Below, piece by piece: positions 37,472 to 48,930 of a stretch of 64,000 nt of DNA (position 1 is its first letter; each line of letters opens with the position of its first letter). Both the position numbers and the translations under genes were made by a program. Where the stretch lies: contig RMBW01000038.1 in NCBI GenBank assembly GCA_004009845.1, forward strand, positions 186,001-250,000. Reading direction: 5' to 3'. Below the pieces are notes generated by a model. That model was not told where the DNA came from. It worked only from the letters and a program-made list of their open reading frames with translations, and did no database searches. Origin of the DNA: Davidsoniella eucalypti (lineage: Eukaryota; Ascomycota; Sordariomycetes; Microascales; Ceratocystidaceae).

Positions 37472-38947
37472 CTACAACTTTCCAATTCCCTTTAGTCGCA
37501 GGTAAACGTCGGTTCCCCAACCAAACAAACTCTCGACTTGGATACCACCCCCAAAGTACTCAGCATAAGCTCTGCTTAGCGGAAGACCATAGCCAAGGCC
37601 TGCCAGGGAGCTAACTCCAGTTGAGGCATTAGATATGGTAGATAGACCATCGGAACCGGGCAAGTCGTCGTGGTCACTGAAGGTGGTGAATGAATATGAC
37701 CAGATATTGGGTAGCACTTCGGCACTGATGCCACGACCCTGATCGCGTATACGAATAGTCACACCAGGTGCGTTATCGTCGAGGCGTTGTATGGTGTTGG
37801 TGTTGCTTAATTCGGTAACAACCTCACGGCATGGAACTTCGACAGGCGGGGGGCTTCCGGGAGCATCGGCTGGCTCGGGGGCAATTGTTACGACGACGGG
37901 AGCGTCTGGACGGTTCTCAACAGTTGCACGGAAGGCATTCTTGAGCAATTCTGTTAGGATGTAGTCCAGATGCATGGGCACATAGGCAAACGTGGTGTCT
38001 GGATTGCCGTCAATCTCTAGGACAGGGCGAATGCCGTAGCGTAGCTCGCAGATGTCGGCGACGAACGATGCGCATAGCTCTACAGTATCAGCGGGCCGTA
38101 GGGCCGTGTTGATGACACCGATGTACTGTGGCGGAGGATCACGGTAGCGGGCGTGTGCGGCGTCCGGGTGACTGCTATAGTGTAGGGCTAGATGTTGCTC
38201 GGCAATTAACCGCGTGCCGATGCGCGCTCGCAGATGGTGGTCGAGGAAGCGTGTCACGTGATCCGGTGCAATATAGCGCTTGCATTCAAGGAAACCGCGG
38301 GCTAGCACGGGGATGGTATCGTGATGGGCGTCGACTAGATCGGAGAGCACGGCAGTGAATCGTTTTTCGTCGGCGAGTGTCTTGATCTTGTACGTGTGAT
38401 ATGGCGATCGAGATGAGGCAGTAGAGCCCGTGGTGCCAGCATGAGCAAAGGGCAATATGCTCTCGAAGGAGTGCATATAGTTCTTGTAGATGCGGTTGAT
38501 GTGCGGGTTGGATACAACGATGAAGGGTAGGCTGCGCAGGGCTTGAATGCGATGCGCAAGTCGCACAGGTAGGAGCTCAAGAGCAAAGTTTGCAGACGAA
38601 AGTAGGGCGGCTTCGGAGAGCGGAGGCTTGCCGTGTCTAAAAAGAAAGGGAAAGCAGACAACGGAAGAATTAGAAAAACGGGAGCTGACAAGTCTGATGG
38701 ACCACGAACGGTACATCTAGATATTTCAGCCATCGACGCACCTGATCAGATCGGCTAGACTTAGTGGATGCTGGGGCTGTCGTGATAACTGTGTGATCTC
38801 GTCTTCGTTGGCATGGGGGGTCCATCGTTGGAGACGCCATGATAAAGAGAAAGAGCGATATTGATACGGCCTCGAAGAACCGGAAGTCCGGCCAATGCCG
38901 CTCCGTAGGCGGCCCGAAGCGGCAGCCAGAGAAGAACTCAGTCGCAT
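37472..38947 (-). CDS. Mitochondrial PDK/BCKDK-family protein kinase
   Basis: Exons on the minus strand: 38947-38742 and 38636-37472, total 1371 nt, 456 residues. The family phosphorylates the E1 alpha subunit of pyruvate (or branched-chain keto acid) dehydrogenase in the matrix and shuts the complex off. The N-terminus from the ATG at 38947 is Arg/Ser-rich without acidic residues for about 45 residues, as in a mitochondrial presequence. The helical regulatory domain includes RLIAEQHLALH. The GHKL ATPase domain has the N-box ELLKNAFRATVE (about 290-302), DQGRGI near 365 and GLGYGLPLSRAYAEYFGG near 414. An insert of Pro/Ala-rich sequence follows the N-box strand. The frame also has an ATG 20 codons upstream (39007), which would add acidic residues and is less likely. 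I cannot tell PDK from BCKDK specificity from sequence alone. Confidence 0.9.
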
Positions 38948-39687
38948 ATCGTCGTTTGTGCGTGGTTGAATCGACGTTTTAAGAGGACAGACTTCGGATA
39001 TATACACGGGAGACCCTTAATGATCGAATACTAAACAGTACAATAATCGACGATAGAGAGAAGTATGGTTGATAAACAAAAATGTAGTCGCCTTCTACGA
39101 AACGGACACAAATAGTACTTGCAGTGAAGATGTCTACTTGAACGTGTGGCGTTTTGACTGTGGCGTTTATCGACCTTTGTGGAATTATCACGCGACAAAC
39201 TAGACATCATAAACCATTTCACTTGGGCTTTTTTTTGACTGGCTGAGTTTATATTTTTTATTGTCCATGCCAAACCCGCTTGAGTTAAAGCTCGATTGCA
39301 GTACTAAAAGTCAAGAAGCTTATTGAAATGAAATGATGGCTAATAGTAGCAGTGGTGCGAGTTTAGTCTACTGATACACAGGTTGTCATCGTAGCGGCGG
39401 GGTTGTAGGAGCGTGAAGGAAGCGATAGCTACAGCTTCCCCCCCTGGCTCATTGAGACTGAAGACTTGCGATGTTGTTTACTGTTTATTTATTCATGTAA
39501 AACTAAAGTACGGAGTTACTGATGCGTGGGTATGTGTGGTGTAAGTGCGAGTCTGAGATAGAACAAGACTGGGCCTTGTTACGATGATTTACTATCACAT
39601 TCTCGTGAACAATGCTGTGTTGATATAGCATCGACTAATGTCTATTGAGAATGACATGTAGAGCAAAAGAAAAACAAAACTAGTGGT
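38948..39687. other. Intergenic region upstream of the mitochondrial kinase gene
   Basis: 740 bp of AT-rich sequence carrying the kinase promoter and the 3' flank of the small inhibitor gene. No frame looks coding. Confidence 0.5.
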
Positions 39688-40048
39688 TTACTGGGTCGTG
39701 ACGACACCGTCCTCTTCGACAGCGGTCACGTGAGGGTTGTTGGCAAGAGTCTGGACGTGGCCTTCAGGAAACTTGACGCTATATAATAAGCATGTATGTT
39801 AATAATGTCATAACTGGCGCTGGATTATGGTAAGGAAATATTATAGGAACATACGTAAACCCTTTGATTAAGGAGTACTCGTGAGTGATTTCACCACCTT
39901 GTTTCTTCGCAAGATCCTTGGCGCTAAGAACATGTTAGTCTCGTCTTGTACTGTAGATATTTATAGAGGAGAGATCGGGAAGGTTCGCGTACGCTTGAAA
40001 ATCTTCGGTAGAGATTTCTTTTTTGTAAGTAACGATGTAAGAAGGCAT
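39688..40048 (-). CDS. PBI2: Proteinase B inhibitor (I9 domain), PBI2-like
   Basis: Three short exons on the minus strand: 40048-39993, 39923-39855 and 39778-39688, total 216 nt, 71 residues. None is long enough to stand out alone. The protein starts MPSYIVTYKKE, continues through ITHEYSLIKGFTVKFP and ends HVTAVEEDGVVTTQ. These are the hallmarks of the fungal I9 inhibitor of vacuolar subtilisin proteinase B, which resembles a free subtilisin propeptide. In yeast the homologue also takes part in vacuole fusion. There is no signal peptide, as expected for a cytosolic form. All splice sites are standard (GTACGC, GTATGT; TAG acceptors) and phases match. Confidence 0.93.
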
Positions 40049-42079
40049 CTTAATGGGCGTGAAGAACGATAAATATCGGGTTTGTGGAAGGGTGGGAGGA
40101 AGACGGTTTGATAAGGCCTGGGAAAGATATGATGAGAACGAAGAGGGAGAAGATGTGAATGGGGGAAAAAAGCGTAGAAGCAGCATTAGAGGAAGAGGGG
40201 GCAGTTGAAGCTTTTTATGGGCAGCAATACTAGTCGTGGTCGTCAGCTTGTCTACTCGAAACGGCGGAAGCAACACCAGAAGGGATTAGAAAGTGTCAGA
40301 AGACGTCATCGACCTGGCATACGAGCGCGCTCTTTACATAGTACGACTGGCAGAACAGCTAACTAAGTAACTACAACTGGAATTTCATTGGGCTATGCGA
40401 CTGTATGCGATGCTGCCTGGAGCCTAGCCCACTCTTCCTCCTACTATAGCCGCACATGAGGATGTGACAGCCCCGAGTTTTTTGTATGCGTCCCGCGGAC
40501 CAATCGGACGCTCGTGCTCAAGCTATTGTATGGTATTGCCATCCGACCTTGGGTTAGCCCTCGAAACCCACGCCCTTAGCGAAGCCGAGCGTGGTGATGA
40601 GGCGAGGTCCACGCCAGCCTAGATTTGGGCGGGCTTTAATATACGACTTATTTGTCGGCAAGCCTTAGCCGACCAATATATAGACTGCACTCATGATTGG
40701 ACTGCGATATGCTCTGTGATTCCATGCCTAAGGCTTTTGACAGCATGATGCAGTCTCCTCTAGGTCTTAGTTTTAAGCACGTCTGCGTGGGAGGATGTTA
40801 CCCCTTCCGTCGAAAAAGCGAAAAATGAACTGGAGGTTTTCTTTGTGAAGCCGATTTACGCCAACGCCATTGGTCGACGATTTGAACTTTGGCTGGATGA
40901 GAATCAACGAAAAAGACGTGGACTGCTGTGGCGTCTCAGCTCTCTTTGACTGCCAAGGGAATGACGACATCCGCCAGCTGCAGCCAGTCGTAAATGGCTG
41001 TACTTATGTACATACAATACATGTGTATATGCACATCAGGTACATATACATGTTCTATGACATAATTCATTGTATATATACATTGACCCCAATCTGTATA
41101 TTTCTAGGATACATTTTGACTCTCCATCTACAAGAACTTGGTGGTGAATCATCCCGCTTAACTGACTATTGCTGTGAATTGAATTGAGAATCACTCATCC
41201 ACCAAAAAGAATGGATTCTGCTTATAAACAAAACATAACATTGTTAGCTGTTCAAGTTTTGAAAATAGTCAAGTAGGGACTGTAGTCAAGACTGTAAATA
41301 TTGTAGAGATGTTGAAAAAGAAGTACCAAAAAGGCCTATCAGGCTCTAAGTATTTGCTCTTTCTTCGCTGTTTTGTGGCAAAGTCCATCGTACACATTGA
41401 GATACATCTAGACAGAAGGTAAATTTTACAACTTCCAAGTATATACAAATTAACTATGATAGTCCCTTATAATGCCTATCTTCTGAACTCTACTGCTCAG
41501 TGATAAAAAGCGCTGTTCTGAAGAAAGGCAATTAGTCAACCTTGTAAGGAACCTGACTATAATGGTATTGGTATAACTAATACCTTTATCTATATCTTCT
41601 ATCCTGACGTTTCAAATATCCCTTCTCCCACTTTGTAACTGGTAACAGTCAAGATGAGAATAGGATAATTAGCCTACTTACATAGCAGTCTACGTGGGGC
41701 AACCTTACAAGAAACACCATACTTAACAAGGAAATATTGTAGGGCAGAGGAAGTCTTACGAAAAGCATAATTTGCAAGTCACAAGATTGAAAGGATATAA
41801 ATAAGCAATTGGAAGAAGAAAGCCATGAAATACAGCCATGTGGTGTGGGAACTCTCCATGAAGTACTGTACTATATTTCTATAGCCCCTGCTACACTATC
41901 CAACTAAGGGCTCCATTTGTAACTAAATTGTTAGTTCTTTTTGTATTGGATTCTGTTTGTTTTGGACTCAGAATGAAAGAAGCAAATTCGGAAGATATGT
42001 AAGTGATAAGGCAAGGATTGCTTTTTAATCTTTTTTTCTTCATTTTGATCAAGGTAGAAATGGAGCTCTTGATAGCTAT
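40049..42079. other. Gene-poor intergenic region
   Basis: Mostly AT-rich with a more GC-rich island at about 40440-40990. A 61-codon frame without ATG but with gene-like composition and a good acceptor lies at 40764-40949 (see findings). A TACATA-type tract is near 41000-41055. No complete gene can be built. Confidence 0.5.
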
Positions 42080-42203
42080 GTAGCACCTCGGTATCCTAAG
42101 ATACACAGCCCTGAACTAATACTAGTATACAATGTAAGGTGAAGGACAACCTACTTCTCAACAGTGACAGGCCACTGAGATACAGAGCATTTGTTATGGT
42201 TTC
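42080..42203 (+). repeat. Dispersed repeat, copy 1 (inverted partner at 55414-55537)
   Basis: This 124-bp segment is 119/124 identical, without gaps, to the reverse complement of 55414-55537. Similarity stops abruptly on both sides. All five differences are transitions. In each case copy 1 carries the C or G. The ends have no obvious terminal inverted repeat, so it is probably a fragment of a larger interspersed element. Confidence 0.9.
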
Positions 42204-42855
42204 GTTATATGCTATTCCTGCATTTCAACTTCTAATCCTGAAAAACCACCTCATCGGAAACCTGTCTCAAAACCTCCGAGCATTTTTGTAGCTGCTTGTA
42301 TTATAAGCCCTCTTAGAAAACTTAGTTGACTTGGGTACATTTTTCAGTCTTTAATCTTTTTCCTTGCGGCTTCAAGTTCCTTTCGCTTTGTGTTGTTCTT
42401 TCCCCTCTCCTTAGTTGTGACAAAGTTTTACCTTAGGCTGTTACTGGCTGCGTCTTGTCTTGTATTAATAGGCCTTGTTTCTGGAAATCCTCTCTATCAT
42501 TGGGCGCCATTCGCATTAGTTAGTGGGGCCATCCTGTTACAAGTCCCCCCTAGACACCATCTAAAAAGCGGGGTTAAAGCCGAAGACGTCCCAATGTCTT
42601 ATCGTAATCGATAAGAAGATAACATTTTTTTCTGTAGGCTTTTTTACGTTGATGATTTTGTTGTGCCCAAATTCTCGCGATCCAAGGCCAAGCATTCGAG
42701 TTTTATTTCGGCGCAACGAGGCAATTTAGGCTGATATTTATCGCCATCCCGATCTTTCGGTCATCTCTCTATACTGGCAAACACTTGTCTTTGGGCCAAT
42801 CTTCGTTTCTGCGGTTGAGTTAGCTGTTATTATACCGCCTTAGATTGTAGCCAAG
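42204..42855. promoter_or_regulatory. Upstream region of BMS1
   Basis: This stretch lies between the repeat and the BMS1 start. It contains a hydrophobic frame at about 42390-42614 that has no usable ATG start. The segment nearest 42750-42855 is pyrimidine-rich and likely the BMS1 core promoter and leader. Confidence 0.4.
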
Positions 42856-45800
42856 ATGGACCAACTACACAAGCCGCATCGCAAGTCCAAGGACCGCAAG
42901 AAGTCTGGCCCGTCGTCCTCTGCTGAGCGCAATCCCAAGGCTTTTGCCTTCACGAACCCCGGCAAGCTAAACCGCGCTGCTGCTCGTTCTCACGATGTGA
43001 GTTCCCTTGACTACTGTCTTCTTCATCGTCTATACACGCTAGTTCTGCTGGTACCAATCTTGCTATCTGCTAACCCCATTCTTTCTCTTGGTGTCTAGAT
43101 CAAAGAAAAGCGCTTCCACGTTCCCGCTGTCGACCGTATTCCCGATGAGCCTGCACCGCGTCTTGTTACTATTGTCGGCCCTCCCGGAGTCGGCAAGACG
43201 ACACTAATGAAGTCTCTTATCCGCCGCTATGCCAAAGAAACGATTTCTGATCCTCAGGGCCCTGTCACTGTTGTCACATCCAAGAAACAGCGCTTGACCT
43301 TCCTCGAATGCCCCAACGAACTAGAGGCCATGATCGATGTTGCCAAGGTTGCCGACGTTGTCCTACTCATGATTGACGGTAACTACGGATTCGAAATGGA
43401 GACCATGGAGTTCCTTAATGTTTTGGCTGCTACTGGTATGCCCGGAAACGTTTTCGGCATTCTAACTCATCTGGATCTGTACCGGAAACCTCAGGCTCTC
43501 AAAGATGCCAAGAGACGTCTCAAGCGTCGTCTTTGGAGCGAGCTGTATGCCGGCGCGCATCTGTTCTACCTCTCCGGTGTCATCAACGGCCGTTACCCCG
43601 ATCGCGAAGTCCACAACCTGTCGCGTTTCCTATCAGTCATGAAAAACCCTCGTCCGCTCATATGGCGTAACACCCACCCGTACACCGTCATCGACTCTTT
43701 CCGCGATATCACTCACCCCACCAAGATCGAAGAGGATGAGAAGTGCGACCGCTCTATCGTGTTGTCTGGCTACTTGCGTGGAACAAACTTCTCCGCGTCA
43801 GGCCAGCGCGTCCATATCGCAGGTCTAGGTGACTACACCATTGCCAACATCGAAGTTCTCCCCGATCCGTGCCCAACTCCCGCTATGGAGAAGGCCCTGG
43901 AGCAGGCAACTGGCAAGAGAGGCAAGCGCCGGATCGAAGAAAAGGATAAGAAGATCCACGCACCCATGTCAGATCGTAGCGGTCTGAAGATCGAAGGCGA
44001 TGCTATCTGGATCACTCGTGACAAGGGCTTCCAGCTCGACAGAGAAGGTGAAGAGGAGGCTGAGCGCGGCGAAGGCGAGGAGCTCATCGTAGGACTACAA
44101 GGTGAGCGTAAGCTTCTTGGCCAGACCGAAGAGGGTGTTCGGTTGTTCAAGGGCGGCAATAAGGTTCTCCAGGTCGAGGAAGAGGGCAACACCGGCCGTA
44201 AGACTCTGCGCCAGGCTCGCGTAGCTGCCGGTCAAGATGAAGAAGGTAGTGAAGATGATGGCGAAGATCTTGGCGACGACGATGAGGAGTTTGGGGAAGA
44301 TGGTAGCGATGTTGAAGAGGAAGAGTTTGACGAAGGCCGTCTAGGCAAGATGTTCAAGCGTAACTCGGATAAAACCGAGGAGGCTGAAGAGCTTGCCTTT
44401 GCTGATAGTGACTCTGACATGGGCTCTATCTCTGGCGACGAGGATGAAGTCGAAGGTGACTCTGACGAGGACTTCGATGAAGACGAAGAGACTGCTGCTC
44501 TACGCTGGAAGGACAACATTGCCTCTCACGTAGCCAAGCTGAATAAGCGTCCCGCTTTCCGCCCTATCGATCTTGCCCGTATGCTCTACGACAATGAAAT
44601 CACCCCCGACAACGTCATGAAGCGTTGGGCTGGCAAAACTGAAGATGATGAGGACGAATTTGAGGAGAACATTGAAGACGATAATGACGAAGAGTTCTTC
44701 AAGAAGAAGGCCCAGACTGCAGCCGAAGTTCAGGATGAAGACCGCACGATCCCCAAGTATAACTACGATGATCTAGCTGCCAAATGGGCCGACTCCGAGA
44801 ACATCGAAGAGTTAGGCCGTCGCTTTGCTGCTGCTGCAACTATCAGCGGTAACGACGGTGGTGATGACGGCGAGTTTGGCGGCGACGGTGACGACCCGTT
44901 TGGTGATGCCAACGACGAAGGTGACGGTGCCTTTGAAGATCTGGAAACCGGCGAAGTCCACGGTCCCAATGCCAAGAAGGCTGACAGCGCCGAAGGAGAC
45001 GACGAGGATGGCCAAGTTGAGCAGGAGACTGCCGAGGATATCGATGTTGAGCGTCAACGCAACGCCAAGCGCAAGGAAGAGCTCAAGTTACGCTTTGAGG
45101 AGGAAGATCGTGAAGGTTTCCTGAACGACAAGGCTAACGCTCGTCGTGAGAACGGTGCTGGAGAGGAGTTTGGCGAGGATGAGTGGTACGATATGCAAAA
45201 GGCGCTGATCCAGAAGCAGCTCGACATCAACAAGGACGAGTTTGAGCAGCTGGACGAGCGACAGCGCGTGGTTGTCGAGGGTTATCGTGCTGGCAAGTAC
45301 GCCAAGATCGTGCTCGAGGGCATCCCGGCCGAGTTTGTAGAGCAATTCAATTCACGCATGCCGATCGTTATTGGTGGTCTGGCGGCCACTGAGGACCGCT
45401 TCGGCTTTGTCCAGGTGCGCATCAAGCGTCACCGCTGGCATAAGAAGATTCTTAAGACCAACGACCCTCTGATCTTCTCAATGGGCTGGCGCCGTTTCCA
45501 GTCGATGCCAGTCTACAGTATCTCGGACTCACGTACTCGCAACCGCATGCTCAAGTACACTCCCGAGCACATGCACTGCTTCGGTACCTTCTACGGTCCC
45601 CTAATTGCCCCCAACACGGGCTTTGTGGCCTTCAACTCGCTCGGCAAGAAGACGGCTGGCTTCCGCATCGCAGCTTCGGGCACGGTTCTCTCCGTCGACG
45701 AAAGCACAGAGATTGTCAAGAAGCTCAAGCTGACGGGCCACCCATACAAAGTGTTCAAGAATACGGCATTCATCAAGAACATGTTCCAAACGGCACTAGA

Positions 45801-46464
45801 AGTTGCCAAGTTTGAGGGCGCAGCTATCAAGACAGTCTCCGGTATCCGTGGTCAGATCAAGCGTGCGCTAAGCAAGCCCGACGGACACTTCCGCGCCACC
45901 TTTGAGGACAAGGTTCTGATCAGTGACATCGTCTTCCTACGCGCATGGTACCCAGTCAAGCCGCACCGCTTCTACAACCCGGTGACCAACTTGATCGGCT
46001 GGCAGGCCATGCGACTGACGGGCGAGATCCGCCGCGCCGAGAACATCCCCACGCCGCTACCCAAGAACTCGCAGTACCGCAAGATTACACGCGAGGCACG
46101 CCACTTCAACAGCCTCAAGGTACCTCGGGCCGTTGCCGGAGCGCTACCCTTCAAGAGCCAGATTGTGGAGGCCAAGAAGCAGAAGAAGGATACTTACATG
46201 GCTAAGCGTGCCGTCGTTCTCGGCGGCGAGGAGAAGAAGGCGCGTGCCCTCGTTAGTATGCTGGCTACTATCAACCGTGATAAGGAGGCCAAGCGCCGCG
46301 CCAAGAAGGAGGAGAAGCGCGTCGAGTTCAAGAAGAAGATGGCCCAGCTGGAGGAGAAGAAGGCTGGCCGTGATCGCCAGGAGAAGAAGGACTTCTGGCA
46401 GAAGGAAGGCAAGAAACGTATGGCGTCTGAGCAGGGCGGCGGTGGTAAGAGAGGTCGTCGGTAA
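42856..46464 (+). CDS. BMS1: Ribosome biogenesis GTPase Bms1
   Basis: Exons 42856-42996 and 43099-46464 total 3507 nt and encode 1168 residues, close to yeast Bms1 (1183). It is an essential nucleolar GTPase of the small-subunit processome; it recruits Rcl1 and supports early pre-rRNA cleavages. The N-terminus is basic (HKPHRKSKDRKKSG). The G domain begins at about 74 with the P-loop GPPGVGKTT, followed by LTHLDLYRKP, where the Asp-containing G4-like motif is. The middle (about 360-670) is extremely acidic with Glu/Asp runs. The C-terminal half carries the conserved Bms1/Tsr1 domain (HMHCFGTFYGPLIAPNTGF, KNTAFIKNMFQTALEVAKFE), and the end is Lys/Arg-rich, ending in RGRR. A homologue Tsr1 lacks the N-terminal P-loop, so Bms1 is the better call. 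The stop is 204 bp from that of SEH1 on the other strand. Confidence 0.96.
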
Positions 46465-46668
46465 GCAAATGTACATATATGGTTCATATAGGGTTTGTCG
46501 TGTTAGGGTCGGAGATATCTGGATGCTTTGTTCTATCTAGTTGTACGGCGTCTACTCTGTCTTTATTTTTTGTTTCATTTTTTACACTCATATATTGTCT
46601 AGCATATAAAAAGCATGCGTTGTCGTTATAAACCTTGAAATTCTACTACTTACTATCATCTTTTATCT

Positions 46669-48125
46669 TTACCGTCGTTCCATGCGCAGCTCTGAGCTCT
46701 TCGCCCACGATTCGTTCGGCATCTGGCGGAAGCATATCAACTTGCCGGCATCGCCCACACTACCTAATATCAAGCCGTCATCATCAAACCCCACACGCCA
46801 AACTGGCGCATGATGGTGATCTAATGCGCTCATTTCCAAGAACGAATGTCTAATTACGCCCTGCTTCTCGCTTTCCAGGTGTTCTCGGCTTCCGCCAGCT
46901 CCAGCTCCACCCCCGGCGCCACTTAGCGCAGCAATATTGCTGCTTGCACGTGCAAATCCAGCGGTCAAGCCACTTGGCGGAGGCGGTACATGGTGTACGG
47001 CAGCGGTAGTAACTGAAGAGCGTCTCATGATGTCAGCCATAGCCCAGCTCGGCGCATCGTTAGGCACGGCCGGCTCGGCTAGAAGTTTGAAGACGCGCAC
47101 ATAGCCGTCCTGGCCAGCCATGGCGATGGTATCATAGCCGCGGATATTGCCGGGAGACCAGGCTACGTCACGCACCAACGATCCATGACGGCCGCGCTCG
47201 CGCTCGAACACTGCGACCATGTACAGGCTTTTCTGTACCTGGTCAGCACCACCGAGACCAGCGCCGCCACTACGTCGTACGTCGCGGGTGCGATACACCT
47301 TGACGGCCTCCATCGCAGCTACCACAAGCGCCACAGAGTCGATGGGAACACCAGCCTGTAGGGCCGTGTAGCACGGCAGAGGATTCGGATCGAAGGCTAC
47401 GCGGAAGGACACTTCCTCGCCCCGCAGCGGCCGACTACACACGCGCACCGAGTCTACCAGCACCCCGTTCTCTAAGTTCTCCGGCGTCTCGTACTCGTAC
47501 AACATCAACTCGCCGTCTGCTGTCAATAGCGCCAAGTGTGTGTGGTGTGGGTCGTCTACGCTGTAGCGCATGCTGAATGAACGGAACGGCGCTCGTGGTG
47601 ATCGTAGTTCGTACGCTACGTGTGGACTACTCGAGCTAGAGGCTATAGCTGACCCCGCGCCGCGAGATTCGGAGAAGCGCCGGATCGTCGGCGCTGATGA
47701 GTCTTCAACCCAGATCTTGAAGAGCCCGTCAATCCCCAGCGATGCTATTAGGCTCGGGTAAATGCCGACTGGCAGCCATTGAACCTATGTAAAAGCCCGC
47801 TATCGTCAGTACCACATGCTTTCCTAGCTCATTCGATTCTTTCTGCGCCCCGCTGAGCTTATAATAGACTACCGCTTCCTTGCTTGCTTACCTCGAGAAC
47901 TTCGCCGCCGTGCGCACTCCATGTATTACAAAGCCGCCAAGTTCCATCCTGTTGCCGGTTGAACACGCGGATCTTGCCGTCCGCCGAGCCTGTAGCACAA
48001 CGGTCACCATAGAGGTTGAACGACACAGCCTGAACTAGATCGCGATGACCGTGCTGATTGATCAGTGAGGCGACGGGCGGCGCATCATCGGCCTGTGGTA
48101 ATGGCGGCGCTATTAAATGTGACAT
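46669..48125 (-). CDS. SEH1: Nucleoporin Seh1 (WD40)
   Basis: Exons on the minus strand: 48125-47892 and 47784-46669, total 1350 nt, 449 residues. Seh1 is an incomplete six-bladed WD40 propeller. It completes a seventh blade with Nup85 in the Y-shaped nuclear pore complex, and with Sea4 in the SEA/GATOR2 complex on the vacuole. Visible repeats: LVQAVSFNLYGDRCATGSADGKIRVFN (first blade, split here as LVQAVSFNLYGD and CATGSADGKIRVF), then VQWLPVGIYPSLIASLGIDG across the splice, SLVRDVAWSPG, and APVWRVGFDDDGLILGSVGD at the end. A Gly/Ala-rich loop near residue 380 is unusually long. An inverted pair of telobox motifs lies 127-163 bp upstream of the start. Confidence 0.93.
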
Positions 48126-48930
48126 CGAATGCTTAGGATCTTATGCGCGATATTTGGAAAGATTGGTTCAACGATGAACGGATGTGGTTTTCCACGCTTA
48201 CAAGCGTTGTTGTTGCGCCAAGCTACCACTTTGAAGTCGTTGATGTGACACTTAGGGTTATCGATAAGATAAAGTGTAGTAACCCTAACAAATTAGGAAC
48301 TCTAGAGACTTGTTGCTGTTTGTTATATTCGAAACTATGTTGAGAAAACCAGCAATCTTTTGCGGCTCTGGGATTGCATTGCAGAATGTGTATTGTCGAA
48401 ATTTCCATCTCTGTCTCTCAGATCAATGCTATGTTATAGACTCGATACTAATAACTAAAATCTCACAGGCTGCACGTATTGGAAAAAAATCAGGCTCTAA
48501 TACTCAGTTGACCCAATACAATGTGCTTGATCTATTCACAATTTCACTACTAGAATATGGAGGGGAAATACATAGAACGCTTGTAGTTGGACACAGCTAG
48601 GAAGGTGAAACTTTGTCACAAAGCCTACATAGGAAAGGCAAAGGCACCTTATTACCAAGAACGGTCCATTGATATCTACAAGACTTATGTTACTTATAGT
48701 TTGTACGTGCATTTTATCTCGACTAAAGTCGTTGGGTTCATCACGACTAGGAATTTTTGGAGCAGTTCACCACAAGACTGTATAGTTAGCCCAGTCAAGT
48801 GCAAAGTCCGAGTATCAACTTAGACTTTACATCGAGTGTCTACAGGTTTTTCTTACATGTGACAGCCCCTCGCGAGAGTTACCTAAAAGAAAGTTTCCCC
48901 CAAGACACACTAGTTGGTTCATATGTTGCG
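48126..48930. promoter_or_regulatory. SEH1: SEH1 upstream region with inverted telobox pair
   Basis: AT-rich sequence between SEH1 and the ECM4-like gene. The motif TTAGGGTTA is at 48252-48260 and TAACCCTAA at 48280-48288, facing each other 127-163 bp upstream of the SEH1 start. No coding frame is supported in the rest. Confidence 0.5.

Noticed and set aside
38948..39007. Alternative upstream ATG (39007) for the mitochondrial kinase
   Set aside because: The added residues include several acids and would spoil the presequence-like N-terminus that starts at 38947.
42390..42614. Hydrophobic 74-residue frame upstream of BMS1
   Set aside because: There is no ATG at its 5' end and no upstream exon. 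The hydrophobicity follows from T-rich codons; it is more likely part of the promoter or leader region.
43833..46476. Long antisense frames across BMS1
   Set aside because: They are shadows of the Glu/Asp/Lys-rich coding sequence (Ser/Pro/Leu-rich on the opposite strand) and not separate genes.
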